Assembly: GCA_016871015.1 (NCBI GenBank)
Contig: VFZX01000013.1
Coordinates: forward strand, 1 to 48,546
Source of the DNA: Acidobacteriota bacterium
Lineage (GTDB): Bacteria > Acidobacteriota > Terriglobia > Bryobacterales > Bryobacteraceae
Length of the DNA: 48,546 bases
Reading direction: 5' to 3'
The notes beneath the pieces are model-generated. The model did no database searches. It worked only from the letters and a program-made list of their open reading frames with translations, and had not been told where the DNA came from. Both the position numbers and the translations under genes were made by a program. This document shows, in pieces, positions 26,989 to 33,704 of this stretch; position 1 is the stretch's first letter, and every line of letters starts with the position of its first letter.

Positions 26989-27888
26989 ATGAGGGTGGTG
27001 ATCACCGGCGCTTCCGGCCTGATTGGCCGACGACTCATTCCGCGCTTGCTGGCGGCGGGACATCAGGTCCGCGCCCTCGGACGCGCGCCGAAGAAGGGAT
27101 TACCCGCAGGCACGGAGTTCGCGATCTGGGATCCCACGAAGGGCCCGCCTGCCCCCGGAAGCCTGGAGGATGCCGATGCGGTGGTCCACCTTGCCGGTGA
27201 GCCGGTCAGCCAACGGTGGTCGGCGGAGGTCAAGCGCCGGATCCGGTCGAGCCGCGTGGATGGAACCCTGCGCCTGGTCGAAGGCCTTCGCTCCTGTGCG
27301 CGGCCTCCGGCGGTTCTTGTGCAGGCGTCAGCAGTCGGCTACTACGGCGACCGGGGATCCGAACAACTGATCGAATCGTCGAGCCCGGGTACCGGTTTCC
27401 TGCCGGAGGTATGCGTGGAGTGGGAACAGGCTGGGATGGCGGCCGGGGAGTCCGGAGTCCGCGTCGCGTTGATCCGGACCGGGGTCGTGCTGGCGCCTGA
27501 AGGCGGCGCGCTGGAAAAAATGCTCCCGGCGTTCAAAATGGGTGTGGGCGGGAGGCTCGGATCCGGTGGGCAATACATGCCATGGATCCACGCCGAGGAC
27601 CTCGTGTCGATGATTTGCTGGCTGATCGAGCGTGCCTCGGCATCCGGGCCGTTCAATGCCTGCGCGCCGTTGCCTGTCACCAACATCGAGTTCACCAGCG
27701 CTCTGGGCAGAGCCCTCCGGCGGCCCACGTTTCTGCCGGTGCCGTTGGCAGCTCTGCGGCTTCTCTTTGGCGAGATGTCGGAGATCATGATGTCCAGCCA
27801 GCGGGTCATTCCGCAAGCCGCGGCCCAAGCCGGATTCGAGTTCCGCCACCCGGAGATTTTCGGAGCATTTCGCGATTTGCTAAGCTGA
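26989..27888 (+). CDS. TIGR01777 family NAD(P)-dependent epimerase (SDR39U1/YfcH-like)
   Basis: The 299-residue extended short-chain dehydrogenase has the nucleotide-binding GASGLIGRRL at residues 7-16. VVHLAGEPVSQRW, the family's ASAVGYYGDRGSE block and a C-terminal DUF1731-type tail (PTFLPVPLAALRLLFGEMSE) identify TIGR01777. Members are widespread and their substrate is unresolved. It is divergent from the TIM-barrel gene, and the small basic protein follows 7 bp downstream. The ATG at 26989 directly precedes the first strand, so the start is secure. Confidence 0.92.
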   Translation: MRVVITGASGLIGRRLIPRLLAAGHQVRALGRAPKKGLPAGTEFAIWDPTKGPPAPGSLEDADAVVHLAGEPVSQRWSAEVKRRIRSSRVDGTLRLVEGLRSCARPPAVLVQASAVGYYGDRGSEQLIESSSPGTGFLPEVCVEWEQAGMAAGESGVRVALIRTGVVLAPEGGALEKMLPAFKMGVGGRLGSGGQYMPWIHAEDLVSMICWLIERASASGPFNACAPLPVTNIEFTSALGRALRRPTFLPVPLAALRLLFGEMSEIMMSSQRVIPQAAAQAGFEFRHPEIFGAFRDLLS

Positions 27889-27895
27889 AGAAGTT

Positions 27896-28105
27896 ATGGC
27901 AATTCCGAATGCACGCCGGTTCCAGATCACGAACCCGGACGGATCGCAGCGGGCGACGATCGTCGCCGTGCTGCCGAAGGGCGCCGATGTCGACGCCTAC
28001 CTGAAAGACGCCACCGCCCGTTTTGACTGGAAGGCGTACTCTGACGCCCAGGCCCGCCAGTTCAAGATCCGCGTCGGACAACAGAAACAGAAGAAGGCGA
28101 AGTAG
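27896..28105 (+). CDS. Small basic protein of unknown function
   Basis: A 69-residue protein, rich in Lys and Arg at its end (RVGQQKQKKAK), with no signal peptide or membrane segment. I recognise no family. The ATG at 27896 is preceded by a GAAGAAG ribosome-binding-like stretch and lies 7 bp after the epimerase stop, so it is probably co-transcribed. Its stop is one base short of the convergent amidase stop. Confidence 0.55.
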   Translation: MAIPNARRFQITNPDGSQRATIVAVLPKGADVDAYLKDATARFDWKAYSDAQARQFKIRVGQQKQKKAK

Positions 28106-28106
28106 G

Positions 28107-29540
28107 CTACAGCTTCGGCCGTCGCCTGTGCCAATCGGTCCGGGTCTGGTATTCCAGACCGAAGCGGAGGAGTGTATTCTCGCCGAAGGGCCGGGACACC
28201 AACTGTACAGCCACGGGAAGTCCTTCCGCGAATCCGCACGGCAGGCACAGGGCCGGAAGTCCGGCCAGGTTGGCGGCGGGAATCAGACCCTGCAGCCCGC
28301 GGGCTCTGGGTTCGGCGTTGGCGCGAGGCCGCGGGGCATCCAGCGGTTCGGCGGCCTTGGGAGCTCCACCGTTGCGCGCCGGGGCAAGCAGCACATCCAC
28401 GGTCACGAAGATCTCCCGGAAGGCTTGCTGCACCAGGCTGCGAATTCTCATCGCCCGAAGGTAGTCGGCTGCGGGGATTTCAAGTCCGGCCTTTAACCCG
28501 GCGATCTGCTTTGCGTCAGCCAGCCGGTCCACTTGCCCGCTCCGGATCAGGGTTTCGAACGCGGCCGATCCTTCGGCTGAGATCACGGTTCCCGTGACGG
28601 CGGAGTAGGGGAGGTCCGGGAGCTCGGCTTCAACCACTTTCGCGCCGAGCTGCCGGAACGCCTCCAGCGCCTGCTGGAGCGCCGGTTGCGCTGCTGGCTC
28701 CGGGTAGTCATTCCAGTCGGCGGGCGAGTAGCCGATCACCATGTCGGCGAAAGGCCGCACGAACTGGGGAGCGAAGTAGAAGTTCTTGCCGGCCGAGGCC
28801 GGATCCTTGGAGTCCTTGCCCGCGATCGCCTGGAGCACGAGGCCGCAGTCCTCCGCCGAGCGGCACATGGGTCCGATCTTGTCCATGGTCCAGGAGAGCG
28901 CCATCGCGCCCGCACGGCTGACCAGACCGTAGGTGGGCCGGAGTCCGGTCACGTTGCAGAACGCGGACGGAGTGAGGATGGACCCCGAAGTCTCTGAGCC
29001 CAACGCGTAGGGCGCCAGCCCGGCCGCCACTGCCGCTCCGGATCCACTTGAAGAACCACCGGACCAGCGTGTGCGGTCCCACGGGTTCAGTCCGGGACCC
29101 TGAAGCGACGCCCCGGCGGACCGGTATCCGCCACCACCCGCCAGCTCGACCATCGATAGCTTGCCAGTCAGCACGGCGCCGGCCTTGGCGAGCCGGGTAA
29201 TTACGGCAGCATCGGTGTGGAATACCTGGGCGGCGAAGGGAGCGGCGCCCCACGTGGTCGGCTGGCCCGCGAAGCTCAACAGATCCTTGGCCGCGTACGG
29301 GACTCCCTGCAGCGGGCTGCGTTGGCGATCCTTTTTGAGATCGCCGTCCACCTCTTTCGACTTCCGGATCGCCTGCTCCCGCAGGGACAAGGCCAGGCAG
29401 TTGTAGCGCGGGCCCAGGCGCTCCAGGCGGTCACAAAAGGCGCGGGTCAGTTCCACGCATGAGAACTTCTTCTGCTTGAGCGCGGCATTGATCTCGCTGA
29501 TCGTCGCAAAGAAGACCGGATCGTCGGCAGAGATGGCCAT
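28107..29540 (-). CDS. Amidase signature family protein
   Basis: The 477-residue amidase carries the Ser-cisSer-Lys triad context: catalytic Lys85 in GVPYAAKD, the GGSSSGSG loop (161-168) and the nucleophile, probably Ser187, in GSETSGSILTP. It also has the conserved GLRPTYGLVSRAGAMALSWT segment. It lacks an obvious signal peptide. It is not part of a gatCAB operon, so a stand-alone amide hydrolase or a GatA-like paralogue is more likely than the tRNA amidotransferase. It follows a short protein gene by 6 bp. Confidence 0.92.
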   Translation of the reverse strand: MAISADDPVFFATISEINAALKQKKFSCVELTRAFCDRLERLGPRYNCLALSLREQAIRKSKEVDGDLKKDRQRSPLQGVPYAAKDLLSFAGQPTTWGAAPFAAQVFHTDAAVITRLAKAGAVLTGKLSMVELAGGGGYRSAGASLQGPGLNPWDRTRWSGGSSSGSGAAVAAGLAPYALGSETSGSILTPSAFCNVTGLRPTYGLVSRAGAMALSWTMDKIGPMCRSAEDCGLVLQAIAGKDSKDPASAGKNFYFAPQFVRPFADMVIGYSPADWNDYPEPAAQPALQQALEAFRQLGAKVVEAELPDLPYSAVTGTVISAEGSAAFETLIRSGQVDRLADAKQIAGLKAGLEIPAADYLRAMRIRSLVQQAFREIFVTVDVLLAPARNGGAPKAAEPLDAPRPRANAEPRARGLQGLIPAANLAGLPALCLPCGFAEGLPVAVQLVSRPFGENTLLRFGLEYQTRTDWHRRRPKL

Positions 29541-29546
29541 GGAGAT

Positions 29547-29741
29547 CTATGCCTTGAAGACCGCGGCCGGCTCGATGTCCAGCGGCAAGCTCACCCGCTG
29601 CATCGTCTCGCGGTTCCGCACCTGCGACGACCTTGCCTGGTCGAGCAGTTGCTGCGCATCCGGGGTGGGCTGAGCCTGGGCTCCGGTGGCGATGGCCAGT
29701 TTGACGCCCAAAGCCCGGCGCGTCATCCCGTCTGTTTTCAC
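29547..29741 (-). CDS. Short hypothetical protein upstream of the amidase gene
   Basis: A 64-residue product with a basic N-terminus (TRRALGVKLAIATGAQAQ, possibly a short signal peptide) and the ending LPLDIEPAAVFKA. It lies 6 bp before the amidase ATG on the same strand and probably shares its transcript. Starting from ATG 29726 (MTRRALG) instead of 29741 is equally possible. I know no function. An amidase accessory or secreted partner is an inference from position only. Confidence 0.5.
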   Translation of the reverse strand: MKTDGMTRRALGVKLAIATGAQAQPTPDAQQLLDQARSSQVRNRETMQRVSLPLDIEPAAVFKA

Positions 29742-29815
29742 AACTCCATTCTAGTAGGGTGTTCGGGGAGCGTCCATAGGGCTTCGCACGAATTCCAATC
29801 CAATAATCTATTTTT

Positions 29816-30106
29816 TCAAAACTCGGTTGCCGCAAAAGGCGTTACCGGCACATTGACGTTGCCGCTTTGACAATACTGATCTGATGGATTGGCTCCCGGG
29901 CCCGTGGCCGAACCCCAGAAATTGTTGGCATAGTTCAGAGTCTGGGGCGGAAGCGGCGTCTTCAGCGGGTTCTCAATTCCGCAGTTCACTTTGTCGCCGT
30001 CCGCGGCCGCATCGCCGTTTCCATAGATGTTGTTGCCGCTTACGAAGAGAACGGGGGCCTCGTTGGGACTCAGCCGCATGCCAGCCCGCCGGTTGCCAAA
30101 GAGCAC
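29816..30106 (-). pseudogene. C-terminal remnant of a right-handed parallel beta-helix protein
   Basis: The frame encodes FVSGNNIYGNGDAAADGDKV, NCGIENPL, then ANNFWGSATGPGANP and VNVPVTPFAATEF, the typical closing repeats of secreted parallel beta-helix proteins. The similarity fades upstream near 30125, with no signal peptide or earlier coils, so most of the gene is missing. The lost part would lie where the small gene at 30135 and the CobW-family gene now sit. The bases 29742-29815 hold nothing recognisable. Confidence 0.55.
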
Positions 30107-30134
30107 GCGAAACTCGATGCCTTGAGGAGGAAGT

Positions 30135-30305
30135 GTGTCTTGGCAAAAACTACATGTCGCCCCGGGCGAGCGAGTCCGGGTGAGCCGTGACGGACGCCCG
30201 ATCGCCGTGCTCGACCCGGGCGACTACCGTCTGTGGCGCGGGTCGGGCTCCGAGTTCGAGATCGAGCCCGCACCCGATGAGGAACCAGCCGAAGCGCTAC
30301 AGTAG
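30135..30305 (+). CDS. 56-residue slipin-N-terminus-like protein
   Basis: The small frame runs from GTG 30135 to TAG 30303-30305 and is preceded by a strong GAGGAGG ribosome-binding site at 30124-30130. Its product has VAPGERVRVSRDGRPIAVLD followed by PGDYRLWRG. This resembles the first beta-hairpin of slipin/band-7 proteins, where an ERxxxxRDGxxxxVLxPGxYRL pattern is usual. It ends in an acidic tail. It lies 5 bp upstream of the CobW-family gene and may be its leader cistron. Confidence is limited by length. Confidence 0.5.
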   Translation: MSWQKLHVAPGERVRVSRDGRPIAVLDPGDYRLWRGSGSEFEIEPAPDEEPAEALQ

Positions 30306-30310
30306 AGTGC

Positions 30311-31426
30311 ATGCCCGAAAAAGCACGCTACATCATGATCGGCGGGTTCCTCGGCGCTGGTAAGACGACGGCGATCCTGCGGCTGGCTGATTTTCTGGCC
30401 GCTAAGGGCCAGCGCGTGGGTCTGATCACCAACGACCAGAGCGTCGGACTCGTTGATACCGCGATGCTCGCCTCGCACGGTTTTCCCGTCGAGGAGATCA
30501 CCGGAGGCTGCTTCTGCTGCCGGTTCCACTCGCTGACTGAGGCGGCGGACCGTCTGGCGGCGGACGAGACTCCGGAAGTGTTCATCGCCGAACCCGTGGG
30601 AAGCTGCACCGATCTGCGCGCTTCGGTCACCTACCCGCTCCGCGCCATGTACGGCGACCGGTTCGAAGTGGCGCCGCTCAGCGTCCTGGTGGATCCGGTG
30701 CGGGCGGCGCGCGTGCTCGGAATCGAGCCCGGGCGTTCGTTCACCGAAAAGGTCCTCTACGTCTACTCTAAGCAGCTCGAAGAGGCGGACCTCATCGTCA
30801 TCAACAAGACGGACCTGCTCGATGCGGGCCGCATCGATGCGTTGCGCGAGGCGCTCGCCACGCGCTACCGCCAGGCTGAAGTCCTGGTGATCTCGGCCCG
30901 GACCGGGCAGGGGCTCGAATCCTGGTTCGAGAGGATCCTCTCCTCGACCGCCGCATCCGCCGCGGCGATGGATCTCGACTACGAGATCTATGCCGAGGGC
31001 GAAGCGCTGCTCGGCTGGCTCAACACCTCGGTACGGCTCTCCTCGGCCCAGCCTTTCGACGGGAACAGCTTGGTTCAAGCGATCGGAGAGCGGATCCACG
31101 GGCGGCTGGCGCGGTTCGGATTCGAGGTGGCGCACCTGAAGATGGTCCTCACGCCTTCCGAGGAGGCTGGCGACCTGGCCGTGGCGAATCTGGTCCGCTC
31201 CGACGGAAGGCTGGAGTTCTCCCACACCCTGCGGGAGCCGCTGGATGCGGGCGAACTGCTGCTCAATCTCCGCGCCGAAGGGGATCCGGACACGCTGCGT
31301 GAGGAGGCGGCCGCGGCGGTCGAGTCGGCAGCCCAAAGCCTGGGCGGGGTGAGTGCTATGATCGAACATACGGAAAGCTTCCGTCCGGCAAAGCCCCAGC
31401 CTACCTACCGGCTGGCCGTTGGATGA
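30311..31426 (+). CDS. CobW/COG0523-type GTP-binding metallochaperone-like protein
   Basis: The 371-residue G3E GTPase has Walker A GGFLGAGKTT (11-20), the metal-binding CxCC motif in GGCFCC (C67, C69, C70), EPVGSC for switch/Walker B and the guanine-specificity motif NKTD. The C-terminal domain differs from typical ZnuA-linked COG0523 members and lacks a His-rich tail. Such GTPases deliver metals to target enzymes. Here the target may be an Fe-S or metal-dependent enzyme encoded next to it; that is inferred from position. A 21-bp gap separates it from the small cysteine protein, and the six genes from here on probably form an operon. Confidence 0.9.
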   Translation: MPEKARYIMIGGFLGAGKTTAILRLADFLAAKGQRVGLITNDQSVGLVDTAMLASHGFPVEEITGGCFCCRFHSLTEAADRLAADETPEVFIAEPVGSCTDLRASVTYPLRAMYGDRFEVAPLSVLVDPVRAARVLGIEPGRSFTEKVLYVYSKQLEEADLIVINKTDLLDAGRIDALREALATRYRQAEVLVISARTGQGLESWFERILSSTAASAAAMDLDYEIYAEGEALLGWLNTSVRLSSAQPFDGNSLVQAIGERIHGRLARFGFEVAHLKMVLTPSEEAGDLAVANLVRSDGRLEFSHTLREPLDAGELLLNLRAEGDPDTLREEAAAAVESAAQSLGGVSAMIEHTESFRPAKPQPTYRLAVG

Positions 31427-31447
31427 GAGCCCCTCAGGTGTTCTGGC

Positions 31448-31783
31448 ATGGCGCGTCAAAATCCCGGCATTCTGTACTGTTATTGCAAGTTTGCGCGCAT
31501 CATCCCGAATGAAGTAAAGACGGGGGTTTTGGAGCGGTTGGCGGGGTCGGATCTGGACTTTGACGCCGTGCCGGACCTGTGCGAAATGTCGGCGCGCAAG
31601 GATCCGCGCCTTGCCGAAGTCGCGCCAGGAAGCAAGGTCATCGCCTGCTACCCGCGCGCCGTGCAGGGACTGTTCCATTCGGCTGGACACCCGCTGCCCG
31701 CCGGAGTTGAGATCCTCAACATGCGGGCTGGGACCGCGGACGAGATCGTCCAGTCGATCCTGCCAGCGGGGGCGGCTGCATGA
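31448..31783 (+). CDS. Small four-cysteine protein resembling a short HdrA/MvhD-like segment
   Basis: The 111-residue protein contains four cysteines at C11 and C13 (ILYCYCKFA), C45 (DLCEMSARKDP) and C67 (VIACYPRAVQGLF). The spacing of CxC, LCE and ACxPR motifs recalls HdrA- and MvhD-type proteins that hold Fe-S clusters or pass electrons. The protein is much shorter than HdrA and has no flavin site. It overlaps the ferredoxin start by 4 bp. It may be a scaffold or electron-carrier partner of the ferredoxin or radical SAM protein; this is inference. Confidence 0.75.
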   Translation: MARQNPGILYCYCKFARIIPNEVKTGVLERLAGSDLDFDAVPDLCEMSARKDPRLAEVAPGSKVIACYPRAVQGLFHSAGHPLPAGVEILNMRAGTADEIVQSILPAGAAA

Positions 31784-32508
31784 CCGTCACAGCGCAAGGG
31801 AGTGTCCCGGCGGGCGTGATCGCTGCCCTGCTCGAAAAGGGATACCGGGTGGCGCGCGAAGCGGCTGCGGAGCCGTCCGTACGGGTCAATGGCAAGGCGT
31901 GGCCAGCGCCCCCCGGTGCCGGCGCGGCCGTCGCCGCCGAGGTGGACGCCTACGTCCGGGGCGACGCTCCGGTGCCCGCGGCGGCGTGGAAACCCTGGTT
32001 CCCCGTGATCGACTACAAGCGCTGCACCAATTGCATGCAGTGCCTCAGCTTTTGCCTGTTCGACGTCTACGGGGTGAGCGGCACGGGGCAGATCGAAGTA
32101 CGCAACCAGACCAACTGCAAGACCGATTGTCCGGCCTGTTCGCGCGTGTGTCCGGAAGTGGCCATCATGTTCCCGAAGTACCGCCATGGTCCGATCAATG
32201 GCGACGCCGTATCGGCGGACGACGTGCGGCGCGAAGCGATGAAGGTCGACATCTCGGCGCTGCTCGGCGGCGACATCTATTCGCTGTTGCGCGACCGTAG
32301 CGAGAAAGCCAAGTCCCGGTTCTCAAAGGAGCGCGACGACGAACGGGCTCTCAAGGAACGGCAGAATTGCCTCGTCACGATGGGCAAGGCGCTGGGAGTA
32401 CCGGCGGAAGTACTGGCATCGCTGCCCTCGGTGGAAGAGATCCAAGCCAAGGCCGAGGCAGCCCGGCAGCGCGCCGAGGAAGCGCGGAAACTAGCGGGGC
32501 AATCCTGA
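31780..32508 (+). CDS. Two-cluster 4Fe-4S ferredoxin-type protein with coiled-coil tail
   Basis: The 242-residue protein has the ferredoxin motif CTNCMQC (C82, C85, C88) with C92, and a second set C113, C117, C120, C124 followed by Pro, enough for two [4Fe-4S] clusters. The N-terminal 70 residues contain no recognised domain. The last 70 are charged and helical (about 170-242, ending EAARQRAEEARKL) and may form a coiled coil. It overlaps the preceding gene (ATGA) and lies 2 bp before the radical SAM gene, so it likely supplies electrons to that enzyme. Confidence 0.88.
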   Translation: MTVTAQGSVPAGVIAALLEKGYRVAREAAAEPSVRVNGKAWPAPPGAGAAVAAEVDAYVRGDAPVPAAAWKPWFPVIDYKRCTNCMQCLSFCLFDVYGVSGTGQIEVRNQTNCKTDCPACSRVCPEVAIMFPKYRHGPINGDAVSADDVRREAMKVDISALLGGDIYSLLRDRSEKAKSRFSKERDDERALKERQNCLVTMGKALGVPAEVLASLPSVEEIQAKAEAARQRAEEARKLAGQS

Positions 32509-32510
32509 CC

Positions 32511-33704
32511 ATGGTATTTTCGTTCGCCCGCCGGATGCTGACCGAACCCGATCCCCGGGTGCTCGCCAAGTTCGTCTACAACTTTGGCGTCAAAGGGATG
32601 CTCAGCGTCGAGCGGTTCAAGAAGCGGATCAAGAAGGGCGAGTACTTCCCGCCGTTCTTGTTCATTTCGGTCACCTCCGGCTGCCAGTTGCGCTGCCAGG
32701 GATGCTGGGTCGATGTTGACCGCCCGGCGCAGTCGCTCTCGCTCGAAGCCCTCAACAAACTGGTCAGCGACGCAAAAAAGCACGGCAACCACTTCTTCGG
32801 GATCCTCGGCGGCGAGCCATTCCTGCACCCGAAGCTGCTCGATCTGTTCGAAGCGCATCCGGACTGCTACTTTCAAGTCTTTACCAACGGACATCTGATC
32901 AACGATGCGCTGGCGGCACGGCTCCGCGAGCTCGGCAACGTGACTCCGCTGATCAGCGTCGAAGGGACTGAGCTGGTCAGCGACGAGCGGCGCGGGCGGC
33001 TGAAGGTTTTCTCGAAGAGTGTCGCTGGCATCGAGGCCTGCGCGCGCAACAAAATCATCTTCGGCGTGGCGACCAGTGTGTGCCAATCGAACATCGGCGA
33101 CCTGGTAACCGAATCCTGGGTCCGGCGTCTGATCGGCATGGGAGTTCACTATGTGTGGTTCCACACCTACCGCGTCGTGGGACCGAAGCCGAACGGACAG
33201 CTTGCGCTCCGGCCGGAGCAGGTGCTGGCGGTCCGCCGGTTTATCGTCGAGACCCGGAAGAAGCTGCCCATCGCGATTGTCGACGCCTACTGGGACGACA
33301 AGGGTGAAGCGCTTTGCCCGATGGCGACCGGCGTGAGCCACCACATCAGTCCGTACGGCGACATCGAGCCGTGCCCCATCATCCAGTTCGCGCGTGAGTC
33401 CATCCACGATCGTGATAGCATTTACGAGATCATGACCCAGTCCGGGTACTTGCGCGATTTCCGTGAGGCGTCCGCCGGGGCGACGCGCGGCTGCGTCGTG
33501 CTCGAGCGTCCGGACCTGGTGAAGGAACTGGTCACGCGGCATGGCGCGCGCGACACCACGCAGAGAGGAACGGCGCTGGCCGAGCTCGACGCGATGGTCC
33601 CGCGCCACAGCCAATACAACCCGGACAACCCGATTCCCGAGGAACACTGGGCCTACCGGTTCGCGAAAAAGCACTGGTTCTTCGGATTTGGAGCCTACAC
33701 GTAA
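32511..33704 (+). CDS. Radical SAM enzyme with Twitch/SPASM-like C-terminus
   Basis: The 397-residue protein has the radical SAM cluster motif SGCQLRCQGCW (C58, C62, C65), the GGEPFLHP SAM-contact region and FTNGHLIND. A later pair of cysteines (ALCPMATGVSHHISPYG, then DIEPCPII) resembles an auxiliary-cluster (Twitch or SPASM) domain. No substrate can be read. The product of this class would be a C-H-activation step on a peptide, lipid or small molecule. I set the start at ATG 32511, 2 bp after the ferredoxin stop. The stop TAA overlaps the next ATG by one base (TAATG), so translation is coupled. Confidence 0.92.
   Translation: MVFSFARRMLTEPDPRVLAKFVYNFGVKGMLSVERFKKRIKKGEYFPPFLFISVTSGCQLRCQGCWVDVDRPAQSLSLEALNKLVSDAKKHGNHFFGILGGEPFLHPKLLDLFEAHPDCYFQVFTNGHLINDALAARLRELGNVTPLISVEGTELVSDERRGRLKVFSKSVAGIEACARNKIIFGVATSVCQSNIGDLVTESWVRRLIGMGVHYVWFHTYRVVGPKPNGQLALRPEQVLAVRRFIVETRKKLPIAIVDAYWDDKGEALCPMATGVSHHISPYGDIEPCPIIQFARESIHDRDSIYEIMTQSGYLRDFREASAGATRGCVVLERPDLVKELVTRHGARDTTQRGTALAELDAMVPRHSQYNPDNPIPEEHWAYRFAKKHWFFGFGAYT

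Noticed and set aside
28107-29540. Amidase as GatA of the tRNA amidotransferase
   Set aside because: No gatB or gatC nearby and general amidase-like sequence; GatA identity is not supported.
30224-31690. 488-residue minus-strand open frame opposite the GTPase gene
   Set aside because: The plus-strand GTPase has complete motifs; the antisense frame has none.
32277-33674. 465-residue minus-strand open frame opposite the radical SAM gene
   Set aside because: Shadow of the radical SAM gene; no domain seen.
32511-33704. Radical SAM gene as hopanoid enzyme HpnH
   Set aside because: It is longer than HpnH, its motif SGCQLRCQGCW differs from what I recall for HpnH, and no hopanoid genes are present; the toroid protein is too short for a squalene-hopene cyclase.
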